A program made the translations under genes and the position numbers. 64,000 nucleotides of DNA from Pseudonocardia ammonioxydans (GTDB lineage Bacteria > Actinomycetota > Actinomycetes > Mycobacteriales > Pseudonocardiaceae), in the NCBI RefSeq assembly GCF_900115005.1, contig NZ_FOUY01000005.1, positions 62,001 to 126,000 of the forward strand. The letters run 5' to 3'. Within the stretch, counting starts at the first letter, position 1; each line of letters starts with the position of its first letter. The notes beneath the pieces were generated by a model. It did no database searches, had not been told where the DNA came from, and saw only the letters and a program-made list of their open reading frames with translations. This document shows positions 9,102 through 17,145 of the stretch, one piece after another.

Positions 9102-10339
9102 GCGCCGACGGTCGCCGGGGCCCCGTGGCGCTGCAGCGCCGCGGGCACCGCGACCGTCCCGTCGGCGTCCTGGAAGTTCTCCATGATCGCGAGCATCGCG
9201 CGCGCCGTGGCCCCGGTGCCGTTGAGCGTGTGGACGTTCGCGGTCGGCGCGTTCGCCTCGCGGCGGAACCGGATGTTGAGCCGTCGCGCCTGGTAGTCGG
9301 TGGTGTTCGAGCAGGAGGTGATCTCGCGGTAGCGCTGCTGCACCGGGAACCAGGCCTCGATGTCGTACTTCTTCGCGGCCGGGTTGCCGAGGTCGCCGAC
9401 GGCGATGTTCTGCACGCGGTACGGCAGGCCGAGCTCCTGCACGATCGACTCCTCGTGCGCGAGGAGCTGCTCGTGGACGTCGGCGGAGTGCTCCGGCAGG
9501 CAGTAGACGTACATCTCGACCTTGTCGAACTGGTGCACCCGGAACATGCCCTTGGTGTCCTTGCCCGCGGCACCGGCCTCGCGGCGGAAGTTCGTCGAGA
9601 ACGCCACGTAGCGGGCCGGCAGGGCCTCGAGGTCCACGATCTCGTCCATGTGGATGCCGGCCAGCGCGACCTCGGACGTGCCCGTGAGGTACAGGTCGTC
9701 GCGCTCGAGCTGGTAGAGGTTCGATTCCTCGGTCGGCAGGAAGCCGGTGCCGTACATCGCCTTCTCGTTCGCCAGGACCGGGCCGAGCACCGGGACGAAG
9801 CCCTCGCCGACCAGCTTGTCCATCACGAAGCGGAACAACGCCATCTCGAGCATGGCGACGTCACCGAACCGGTAGGCGAACCGGGAACCCGACAGTCGCG
9901 CACCGCGCACCATGTCCACCCGCCCGGTGGACGACGCCAGGTCCAGGTGGTCACGCGGCTCGAAGTCGAACGCCGGCGGCTCGCCCCAGGTGCGGACGGT
10001 GACCGCGTCCTCCTCCGCCATGCCGTCGGCCGCGGTCGGGTCGGGCAGGTTCGGGATGCGGCCGAGCAGCTCGGCACGCTCGGCCTCGGCGGCGGCGAGC
10101 TCCTCCTCCGCGGCGCGCAGCTCCTCCTTCTCCTTCTTGAACTGCTCCACCTGCTCGGGCGTCGGCTTGCCCTTGGGGCGCTGCTTCTGCGCGGCACGCA
10201 GGCCACCGACGCGGTCGGTCAGCTCCCGCCAGCGGACGTCGACCTCCAGCAGCGCGTCGAAGTCCGCGGACGCGCCGCGACGGGACAACGCCGTGCGGAA
10301 CCGGTCCGGGTCCTGCCGGGCCGCCTTGAGGTCGATCAC
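9089..10339 (-). CDS. serS: Seryl-tRNA synthetase
   Basis: 416 residues from the GTG at 10339 (VIDLKAARQDPDRFR), the canonical beginning of SerRS; the frame continues upstream without homology. Residues about 30-105 form the two-helix coiled-coil arm that contacts tRNA-Ser (KEKEELRAAEEELAAAEAER). Class II motif 2 is STNFRREAGAAGKDTKGMFR and motif 3 is NGTGATARAMLAIMENFQ. It charges tRNA-Ser (and SelC if present) in the cytosol. It is divergent from the oxidoreductase gene at 10420, with an 80-bp shared promoter region. Confidence 0.97.
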   Translation of the reverse strand: MIDLKAARQDPDRFRTALSRRGASADFDALLEVDVRWRELTDRVGGLRAAQKQRPKGKPTPEQVEQFKKEKEELRAAEEELAAAEAERAELLGRIPNLPDPTAADGMAEEDAVTVRTWGEPPAFDFEPRDHLDLASSTGRVDMVRGARLSGSRFAYRFGDVAMLEMALFRFVMDKLVGEGFVPVLGPVLANEKAMYGTGFLPTEESNLYQLERDDLYLTGTSEVALAGIHMDEIVDLEALPARYVAFSTNFRREAGAAGKDTKGMFRVHQFDKVEMYVYCLPEHSADVHEQLLAHEESIVQELGLPYRVQNIAVGDLGNPAAKKYDIEAWFPVQQRYREITSCSNTTDYQARRLNIRFRREANAPTANVHTLNGTGATARAMLAIMENFQDADGTVAVPAALQRHGAPATVGAPPA

Positions 10340-10419
10340 TGCACGTCCAGCCTCTCGTGTCGGGGTGGCCCATCGTAGAGCCGGGAATGATCGCGTCCGT
10401 GCGGTGGTAGACCTAGGAC

Positions 10420-11259
10420 ATGAGTCCTTCACCCGGCCGGTACGGGATCTGGCGGCACGCGACGGGCCTCACGCCCGAACTGGCGGCGCACATCGAGGCG
10501 CTCGGGTTCGGCGCCGTGTGGATCGGCGGGTCGCCGCCCGCGGACCTGGAGCTGGCCGAGTCGCTGCTGGACGCGACGTCGTCGCTGGTGGTCGCGACCG
10601 GCATCGTCAACATGTGGTCGGCCCCGGCGGACGAGGTCGCGCCGTCGTACCACCGGGTCGCCGGGCGGCACCCGGACCGGTTCCTGCTGGGGGTCGGGGT
10701 AGGGCACCCGGAGGCGACGAGCGACTACACCCGCCCGTACGCGACCGTCGTCGAGTACCTGGACCGGCTCGACGACGCCGGTGTCCCGGTCGACGGGCGC
10801 GCGCTCGCCGCGCTCGGGCCGAAGGTGCTCGACCTGTCCCGGGAGCGGTCGGCCGGCGCGCACCCCTACCTGACCACCCCCGAACACACCCGCATCGCCC
10901 GGGAACGCCTCGGCCCGGGCAAGCTCGTCGCCCCCGAGCACAAGGTCGTCCTCGACACGGATCCGGAGGCGGCCCGGGCGCTCTCCCGGCCACGCGTGCA
11001 GACGCCCTACCTGGGCCTGCGGAACTACACCACCAACCTGAAGCGGCTGGGCTGGACCGACGCCGACATCGCCGACGGCGGCAGCGACGCCCTGATCGAC
11101 GCGCTGGTCGCGCACGGCACCCCGGAGCAGGTCGCGGCCCGGCTCGACGAGCACCTGGCCGCCGGTGCGGACCACGTCTGCGCGCAGGTGATCACGGCCG
11201 GGATGAAGGATCCGGAGGACGATTTGCGGCGGCTCGCGCAGGCGCTCGGGATCGCCTGA
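10420..11259 (+). CDS. F420-dependent LLM-class oxidoreductase (TIGR03620-like)
   Basis: 279 residues with a luciferase-like TIM-barrel pattern: GRYGIWRHATGLTPELAAHI, FGAVWIGGSP, VATGIVNMW and HPDRFLLGVGVGHPEA. The order and length match the actinobacterial F420-dependent subfamily TIGR03620, as I recall it. The substrate is unknown. The ATG is preceded by GGTAGACCTAGGAC and no clear Shine-Dalgarno, so the transcript may be nearly leaderless. It reads convergently toward the adnA-like gene, with a 27-bp gap. Confidence 0.88.
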   Translation: MSPSPGRYGIWRHATGLTPELAAHIEALGFGAVWIGGSPPADLELAESLLDATSSLVVATGIVNMWSAPADEVAPSYHRVAGRHPDRFLLGVGVGHPEATSDYTRPYATVVEYLDRLDDAGVPVDGRALAALGPKVLDLSRERSAGAHPYLTTPEHTRIARERLGPGKLVAPEHKVVLDTDPEAARALSRPRVQTPYLGLRNYTTNLKRLGWTDADIADGGSDALIDALVAHGTPEQVAARLDEHLAAGADHVCAQVITAGMKDPEDDLRRLAQALGIA

Positions 11260-11286
11260 CCCGCGGCCCGTGCCCGGGGGCCGGGC

Positions 11287-14200
11287 TCACCCGTCGACGA
11301 CGGTCCGCCCGGTCTCCACGGCCGGACAGCTGGTCCGCACCGGGCAGCGGTCGCAGTCCGGCCCGGCACGGGCCACGAACACCGCACCGGCGGAGTCCTC
11401 GGCGCAGCGCATCAGCACGTCGCGCCAGTGCCCCATCTCCTCCGGTCGCAGCGGCGTCTGCCGTGGCTCCTTGGCCTCCCCGCTCGCCTTCCGGTCGGCC
11501 AGGAACAGCAGCCGCGCCCCGCCCGGCTCGATCCCGGCCCCGACCAGGTCGTCGAACGCGCCCAGCGACGCGGCCAGCTGGTAGACGGCGAGCTGGTGGT
11601 GCTCGGCGGTGGCCCGGGCCGAGGTCGCCGTCTTGCCCGTCTTGACGTCGACGACCACCGGCCGCCCCTGGTCGTCGCGTTCGAGGCGGTCCACCCGGCC
11701 GCGCAGCCGCACCCGGCGGGCGGCGCGGGCGGCGCCGCCACCGGCCCCGCCGGCGTCGTCGGGGACCAGGGGTTCGATCTCCGGCGGTGGCTCCCCCTCG
11801 ACGCCGGGCGGTTCCGGCGGCGGGTCGCCGTCCAGGTCGAGCTGCACCGGCTGTTCGACGGCGACGAGGTCGAGCCCCTCCGCACGGCTGCGGCGCACCC
11901 AGTCGTCGAACGCGGCCAGCATCTCCCGGACCCGGGACAGCTCCCGGCGGCCGAACCACGGCGCACCGGTGTCGAGGCGCTTCCAGGCCGAGCGCAGTGC
12001 CTCCTCCAGCTCCGCCGGGTCGGCGCCGGCGGCGCGGGCCTGCACCAGCGCGTGCACCAGCGACCCGGTGACCGCCGAGAGTGCACCGGTCTCGTCGCCG
12101 CCGTGCCGCGACAGCACCCAGCGCAGCGGGCAGCCGGCGATCGTCTCGACATCGGACGGTGAGATCGGGACCAGCTCCCCGTCGGCCCGCAGCGGGGCGT
12201 GGTCGGAGAGCTCGGCCAGGCCGTACCAGTCGTCGGGGTGCGCGCCGGGCACCCCGTCGGCGGCCAGCCGGGCCAGCTGGGTCGCCGCCCGCCGGCGCCG
12301 GGCCGCCCGGGCCGGGTCGCCGTGATCGGGCGCGGTGACCGCGCGGCGCAGCTCGCCCACGAGCTCGGCCATCACCAGCGACCGTTCCGGGCGGTGCACC
12401 GGGCGGGCCTCGGCGGCGTCGGCCGGGCGCGGGTCCAGCTCGTCGAGGAAGCGCGAGGGCTGCTCGTCCTCCCCCTGCACCGCGCTGACCAGCAGCGTCG
12501 ACCGTGCCCGGGTGCAGGCGACGTAGAACAGCCGACGCTCCTCGGCGAGCAGCGGCGCCGTGCGCGAGACCACCGACGACAGCACGGCGTCGGGCTCGGC
12601 GATGCCGGCGACGAGGTCGACGAGCTGCTCGTGACCGAGCAGGCTGCCCCGCAGCCGCAGGTCCGGCCAGCTCCCCTCCTGCACGCCGGGCACCGCGACG
12701 ACCGTCCACTCACGACCGCGGGCGCCGTGCGCGGTGAGGAGCTCGACCGCTCCGCCCCGCGGCGCCTGCGGGGCGAGCGTCTCGCCGGGCAGCTGCTGGT
12801 CGGCGAGGTACTCGAGGAACCCGCCGACGTCGGCGCCGGGCAGCCGGTCGGTGTAGCGGGCGGCCGCGTCGAACAGGGCGAGCACCGCGTCGAGGTCCCG
12901 GTCTGCGGCCGCCCCGCCGGGGCCACCGCGCGCGCTCGCCTCGCTCCACCGCCGGGCCAGTCCGGTCCGGCGCCACACCCGCCAGAGCGTCTCCTCCACG
13001 GAGTCACCGGCGGCGATCGAGCGGGCCGCGGAGTCGAGGAGCCGGCTGATGTCGCGCATCGGGGCGCCCTCGGCCGGGGACAGCATCGCCAGCGGGTCGG
13101 GCCGGCCCTCGACCGCCTCCCGCATCAGCTCGACCAGCAGCGGGTCGCTGCTCGCGGCGGCCGGGTCCTGCTCACCGGGCCCGGGATCCTCGTCGTCGAA
13201 GGTGCGGACGTCGTTGCCCGCGGCGGCGTGCAGGCGCAGCAGGCCGCGGCGCAGCCGGCGCATCCGCATCGGGTCGCCACCGCCCAGCGGGGAGGTGAGC
13301 AGTGACCCGGCGAGGTCCGCGTCGATCGACGACGGCCGCCACGCCGCCCGCAGCACCAGCAGCAGCGGGGCCACCGCGGGTTGGTGGGGCAGCGGGACCT
13401 CGTCCGGTGGAGCGGCGATCGGGACCCCGGCCGCGGCCAACGCGCGCCGCAGCGCGGGCAGGGTGCGCCGGGCCGAGCGGGACAGCACCGCCATCTCCGA
13501 CCACGGGACGCCGTCGACCAGGTGCGCGCGCCGGAGCCGGTCGGCGATCCAGCCGGCCTCCGCGGACGGAGAGCCGAACACCCGTACCTGCACGGCCTCG
13601 CCGGCCCCGGGGCTCGCCGGGGCGGGCGGTGTGCCGGACCCGATCGGTGTGCCGGATCCGTTCGGTGCGGCCGGTTCGGGAGCCGCGTCCGACAGACCGG
13701 GCATCCGGGCCGGCGCCGAGCCGTCGCCCGTGCCCGCGGTGCCGCTCGTGGCCGCGTCGTCCGGACCGTCCGGACCGTCGGCTCCCGGCCCGTCCACGTT
13801 GTCGCCGGGCGCACCGTCCTCGGACACTCCGCCACCAGGCGCGCTGTCGCCAGGCACACCGCCACCAGGCGCGCCATCGCCGGGTCCGTCGTCACCGGGT
13901 CCGTCGTCACCGGGCGCGCGACGGGTCCGGGTCCGGCCGGCACCGGGCAGCTTCTCGGCCAGCCGCAGACCGGCCCGGCGCACGCCGGAGGACTGCCGGT
14001 GATCGACCGTCAGCAGCTCGGTCGGGGCGTCGATCGCGTTCAGTCCCTGCGGGTCCGCGCCGCGGAAGGTCAGCACCGCCTGGTCCGGATCACCCGCGAG
14101 CAGCGTGGACTCCGCCTCGGCCGCGAGCGTCGCGACCAGCTCCATCTGCTGCGGGTCGAGATCCTGCGCGTCGTCGACCAGCAGGTGCCGGACGCGTTGC

Positions 14201-15012
14201 CGCTCCTGGTCGCGCAGACCGGTGTCCGCGGCGAGGGCGTCCAGCGCCGCGGCGACGAGCTCGGCCGAGTCGAGTGCGGGCGCGGTCGCCTGCGGCGCCC
14301 CCCGGCCGGCGGCCCCGCGGAGCAGCGTGACCTCCTCGTAGGTCCGGAAGAACCGGGCCGCGGCCATCCACTCCGCACGGTCGTACCGCTCGCCCAGCTC
14401 GAAGAGCTCCTCCGGGCCGAGGCCGCGCTCGGCCGCACGCAGCAGCAGCTCGCGCAGCTCCGCGGCGAAACCGGGCAGGCCGAGCGCCGGGTCGAGGCGC
14501 TCCGGCCAGGCCGATCCGGGGACGCTGCCGTTCCAGTTCTCGATCTCCCCGGCGAGCAGCTCGCGGACCACGACGTCCTGCTCGGCCGACGCCAGCAGCC
14601 GGGGTGGCGGATCCTCGTGCCGCGCGGCGTGCAGCCGCAGCACCCCGAACGCGTAGGAGTGCACGGTCCGGACCAGCAGCTCGCGGGTGGTGCGGGCGCC
14701 GAAGTCACCAGCGAGGTCGCCGCCGCCCGCGGTGAGCAGCGTGGTGAGCCGGCCACGCAGCTCCTCGGCGGCCCGGCGGCTGCCGACCAGCAGCAACACC
14801 GAGCCGGGCGCGGCGCCGGCCCGGACCCGCCGGACCACCGCGTCGAGCAGCAGGGAGGTCTTCCCCGTGCCGGGCCCGCCCAGCACCCGCAGCGGCCCCC
14901 GGTCGTGCTCGAGGACCCGCGCCGCCGCACCGCTCCACTCCCGGGGGAGGACGACGGGTGGCTCCGCCCGTACCAGGCGCGGGGACGCCTGTTCGGCGGT
15001 GGATCGCGGCAT
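11287..15012 (-). CDS. adnA: AdnA-like helicase-nuclease with a long disordered insert
   Basis: 1241 residues, longer than the roughly 1050 I recall for mycobacterial AdnA. Motor motifs: VLGGPGTGKTSLL (Walker A), HLLVDDAQDLDPQQ (Walker B variant DDAQD), LLAGDPDQAVLTFRGAD and RRLFYVACTRARST. The C-terminal nuclease has GSLVHALVQ, LRGRVDRLE, VVVDVKTGKT and HQLAVYQLAA, then a cysteine cluster CDRCPVRTSC consistent with an AddB/Cas4-type Fe-S nuclease fold. Residues about 355-463 are a low-complexity G/D/P/A segment inside the motor, which explains the extra length. It reads toward the oxidoreductase gene; the Atl gene diverges from its start. Confidence 0.85.
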   Translation of the reverse strand: MPRSTAEQASPRLVRAEPPVVLPREWSGAAARVLEHDRGPLRVLGGPGTGKTSLLLDAVVRRVRAGAAPGSVLLLVGSRRAAEELRGRLTTLLTAGGGDLAGDFGARTTRELLVRTVHSYAFGVLRLHAARHEDPPPRLLASAEQDVVVRELLAGEIENWNGSVPGSAWPERLDPALGLPGFAAELRELLLRAAERGLGPEELFELGERYDRAEWMAAARFFRTYEEVTLLRGAAGRGAPQATAPALDSAELVAAALDALAADTGLRDQERQRVRHLLVDDAQDLDPQQMELVATLAAEAESTLLAGDPDQAVLTFRGADPQGLNAIDAPTELLTVDHRQSSGVRRAGLRLAEKLPGAGRTRTRRAPGDDGPGDDGPGDGAPGGGVPGDSAPGGGVSEDGAPGDNVDGPGADGPDGPDDAATSGTAGTGDGSAPARMPGLSDAAPEPAAPNGSGTPIGSGTPPAPASPGAGEAVQVRVFGSPSAEAGWIADRLRRAHLVDGVPWSEMAVLSRSARRTLPALRRALAAAGVPIAAPPDEVPLPHQPAVAPLLLVLRAAWRPSSIDADLAGSLLTSPLGGGDPMRMRRLRRGLLRLHAAAGNDVRTFDDEDPGPGEQDPAAASSDPLLVELMREAVEGRPDPLAMLSPAEGAPMRDISRLLDSAARSIAAGDSVEETLWRVWRRTGLARRWSEASARGGPGGAAADRDLDAVLALFDAAARYTDRLPGADVGGFLEYLADQQLPGETLAPQAPRGGAVELLTAHGARGREWTVVAVPGVQEGSWPDLRLRGSLLGHEQLVDLVAGIAEPDAVLSSVVSRTAPLLAEERRLFYVACTRARSTLLVSAVQGEDEQPSRFLDELDPRPADAAEARPVHRPERSLVMAELVGELRRAVTAPDHGDPARAARRRRAATQLARLAADGVPGAHPDDWYGLAELSDHAPLRADGELVPISPSDVETIAGCPLRWVLSRHGGDETGALSAVTGSLVHALVQARAAGADPAELEEALRSAWKRLDTGAPWFGRRELSRVREMLAAFDDWVRRSRAEGLDLVAVEQPVQLDLDGDPPPEPPGVEGEPPPEIEPLVPDDAGGAGGGAARAARRVRLRGRVDRLERDDQGRPVVVDVKTGKTATSARATAEHHQLAVYQLAASLGAFDDLVGAGIEPGGARLLFLADRKASGEAKEPRQTPLRPEEMGHWRDVLMRCAEDSAGAVFVARAGPDCDRCPVRTSCPAVETGRTVVDG
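13625..13935. repeat. Low-complexity repeat region inside the adnA-like gene
   Basis: Imperfect direct repeats (CCGGACCCGATCGGTGTG/CCGGATCCGTTCGGTGCG, TCCGGACCG twice, TCGTCACCGGGTCCG twice, GCCACCAGGCGCG three times with variation). On the minus strand they encode runs of PGDDGPGDDGPGDGAPGGG type. No helicase motif is found here, so it is an insert between motor segments. Confidence 0.75.
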
Positions 15013-15076
15013 GCACCGATTCGACCACGTACCCCCGACAGTGACGCGCCGGGCCGTCCGGGGAGAGGATCCGGTC

Positions 15077-15358
15077 GTGGACGAGGAGACGGTGGAACGG
15101 GTGCGGGAGGTCGTCGCGTCGATCCCGCCCGGACAGACCCTCAGCTACGGCGAGGTCGCCGAGCTGGCCGGGCTGCGCTCGGCCCGGCTGGTCGGCCGGA
15201 TCCTGGCCGAGGACGGCGCCGACCTGCCGTGGCACCGCGTGCTGCGCTCCGACGGCCGCGCCGCGCCACACCTCGCCACCGAACAGGCCGCGCGGCTGCG
15301 CGCCGAGGGCGTGCTCATGGTGGACGGGCGGCTGCCCAGGGAACACCGCCGCCGCTGA
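15077..15358 (+). CDS. Alkyltransferase-like protein (Atl)
   Basis: 93 residues from the GTG at 15077, preceded by GGGAGAGGA at 15061-15069, seven bases upstream. The sequence VREVVASIPPGQTLSYGEVA, LVGRILAEDG and PWHRVLRSDGR matches the DNA-binding domain of O6-methylguanine methyltransferase, but the acceptor PCHR is PWHR here. That is the mark of Atl proteins, which bind O6-alkylguanine and flag it for nucleotide-excision repair without alkyl transfer. It starts divergently from the adnA-like gene, and the Rv3202c/Rv3204 order of M. tuberculosis is similar. It ends in the inverted repeat described next. Confidence 0.9.
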   Translation: MDEETVERVREVVASIPPGQTLSYGEVAELAGLRSARLVGRILAEDGADLPWHRVLRSDGRAAPHLATEQAARLRAEGVLMVDGRLPREHRRR

Positions 15359-15416
15359 TCCACACCACGGCGTCCGGAGCGGCCCGGCCGGGTCCTGACC
15401 AGGCTCTTCCCACCCC

Positions 15417-15512
15417 GCTCTGCTCTGCTCACCTCTACGCACCAGGGCCGGCCACCACCCGGACGCCACCCCGCCCGCGGCGCCCGGTGCGTAGAGGTGA
15501 GCAGAGCAGAGC
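15417..15512. repeat. Perfect 27-bp inverted repeat between convergent genes
   Basis: Arms at 15417-15443 and 15486-15512 are exact reverse complements, with a 42-base spacer. The right arm reads GGTGCG-TAGA-GGTGAGCAGAGCAGAGC (written with separators). The element lies in the 213-bp gap between the ends of the Atl gene (+) and the methyltransferase gene (-), so it could act as a bidirectional terminator. The same word, with three differences in the TAGA part, occurs inside two unrelated genes at 25340-25366 and 47177-47203. An alternative is a small transposon-like element (96 bp) with terminal repeats; no target duplication is evident. Confidence 0.85.
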
Positions 15513-15571
15513 CGCGCCCGGAGCACCCCGCCCGGCCCGGCGCACGAGCCCGGTTCGCGCAGGTCGCAGCG

Positions 15572-16351
15572 TCAGCGCGGTAGCCGTCCGGTGACCCAGG
15601 TGGCGGCGCGGTCGTCGTCGCTGCCGGTCGCGGGGTCGAGGCCGTGGCGGGCGAACACGTCGGCGAGCACCGGCGCCTGGACCTCGCTCGTCTCGATCAG
15701 CACCGTCCCGCCGGGCGCGAGCCAGGCCGGTGCTCCGGCGGCGACGCGGCGGGCGGGGTCGAGCCCGTCGCCGCCGCCGTCGAGCGCCGTCCGTGGCTCG
15801 TGGTCGCGGGCCTCGGGCGGCATGTCCGCGATCGCGGAAGCCGGCACGTAGGGGGTGTTCGCGAGGAGCACCTCGACCCGGCCCCGCAGCGACGGCGGCA
15901 ACGCCTCGAACAGGTCGCCGGTGTGCACGGTCCCGGTCCCGGCGAGGTTGGTCGCGGCGCAGGCGGTCGCGACCGGGTCGACGTCGGCGGCGTGCAGCTC
16001 CACCGGCACCCGGCGGGCGACCGCGAGGCCGAGCGCCCCGCACCCGCAGCAGAGGTCGACGACGACCGCACCGGGACGCAGCCCGGCGACCGCTGCGTGC
16101 ACCAGCGCCTCGGAGCGCCGCCGCGGCACGAACACCCCGGTCGCGACCCGCACCCGATGGCCGTCGAACGCGACCCAGCCGAGCAGGTGCTCCAGGGGCT
16201 CCCCCGCGACCCGGCGCCGCACGAGGTCGTCCAGCACGGCATCGCCGGGTGCGTCGGCCGCCGCCTCGCCGAGCAGCCGGGCCTCCTCCTCGGCGAACAC
16301 GCACCCGGCCGCCCGCAGCCGGCCCACCAGGTCGTTGCGCAGCGCACTCAT
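15572..16351 (-). CDS. PrmC/HemK-related methyltransferase of unknown substrate
   Basis: 259 residues. The N-terminal helical part contains VRRRVAGEPLEHLLGWVAFDG, the substrate-domain pattern of PrmC. It is followed by a Rossmann SAM-binding domain with VVDLCCGCGALGLAVA and the catalytic-type motif VLLANTPYVP, where PrmC has NPPY. This matches the group called putative protein-(glutamine-N5) methyltransferase with unknown substrate (TIGR03704, from memory). The Thr in NTPY is a departure from classical PrmC. It is convergent with the Atl gene and separated from the nitrate cluster by 83 bp. Confidence 0.85.
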   Translation of the reverse strand: MSALRNDLVGRLRAAGCVFAEEEARLLGEAAADAPGDAVLDDLVRRRVAGEPLEHLLGWVAFDGHRVRVATGVFVPRRRSEALVHAAVAGLRPGAVVVDLCCGCGALGLAVARRVPVELHAADVDPVATACAATNLAGTGTVHTGDLFEALPPSLRGRVEVLLANTPYVPASAIADMPPEARDHEPRTALDGGGDGLDPARRVAAGAPAWLAPGGTVLIETSEVQAPVLADVFARHGLDPATGSDDDRAATWVTGRLPR

Positions 16352-16434
16352 CGGGTCATGATCGCGGCCCGTGCGCGGGCGTGGTCACGGCGGGCGGGCG
16401 GGAGGCCGGATGCGGCGGCACCGTGACTCCGGTG

Positions 16435-17145
16435 TCACGCCGCGTCGGCGATCTCGGCGAGACCGGTCGCGTAGCGGGCCAGCAGCGCCCGCACGATGTC
16501 GTCGTGCGTGCCCAGCGGGTCGGCGACGACGTCCGCGCCGGAGCCGGCCAGCCGGTCCTGGAACACGCCGGGCGCGAGCAGCCACGACGCCACCGCCACC
16601 CGGCCGGCCCCGGCGGCACGCAGCCGCTCGACCAGCGCGGGCACGCTGGGGGTCCCGGTCGCGGCGTACCCGACCCGGACCCGCCGCTCGACCAGCGCCG
16701 ACAGCATCGCGGCCGCCTGCCGGACCTGGGCCCGGGCGGACGGGTCGGAGGATCCGGCGGCCGCCAGGACGACCGCGTCCCCGGCCCGGTAGCCGGCGGC
16801 GTGCAGCCGGTCGAGCGCGGCCGAGGCCAGCAGCGGGTCGGGCCCGAGCGACGGTGTCGTGCGGACCCGGCGGGGGTCGGCACCGGCCGCGGCGAGCTGG
16901 GCCGGCAGGTCGGTGCGCACGTGGTAACCCGCGGCGAGGAACGCGGGGACGACGACGGCGCCGTCGTCCCCACCCACCCGCAGGGCGGCGACGGCGTCGG
17001 CGACGGTCGGGCCGCGGACGTCGACGTAGCACACCTCCACCCGGGGCCCCCGGGCGGCGACGGCGGAGGCCAGCGACCGGATCACGGCGTCGGCGGCGGC
17101 CGAACGCGACCCGTGCGCCGCCAGCAGCAGCGGCGGCCCGGTCAC
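16435..17145 (-). CDS. CbiX/SirB-type sirohydrochlorin chelatase
   Basis: 236 residues from the GTG at 17145, which overlaps the stop of the upstream nnaR gene. The N-terminus PLLLAAHGSRSAAADAVI and the downstream FLAAGYHVRTDLPAQL carry the two metal-chelating histidines of CbiX/SirB proteins. The C-terminal half repeats the fold with ASWLLAPGVFQDRL. In a nitrite-assimilation operon it most likely inserts Fe(II) into sirohydrochlorin to make siroheme, the cofactor of NirB. M. tuberculosis has a comparable gene (Rv0259c) beside its HemD-type regulator. Confidence 0.9.
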   Translation of the reverse strand: MTGPPLLLAAHGSRSAAADAVIRSLASAVAARGPRVEVCYVDVRGPTVADAVAALRVGGDDGAVVVPAFLAAGYHVRTDLPAQLAAAGADPRRVRTTPSLGPDPLLASAALDRLHAAGYRAGDAVVLAAAGSSDPSARAQVRQAAAMLSALVERRVRVGYAATGTPSVPALVERLRAAGAGRVAVASWLLAPGVFQDRLAGSGADVVADPLGTHDDIVRALLARYATGLAEIADAA

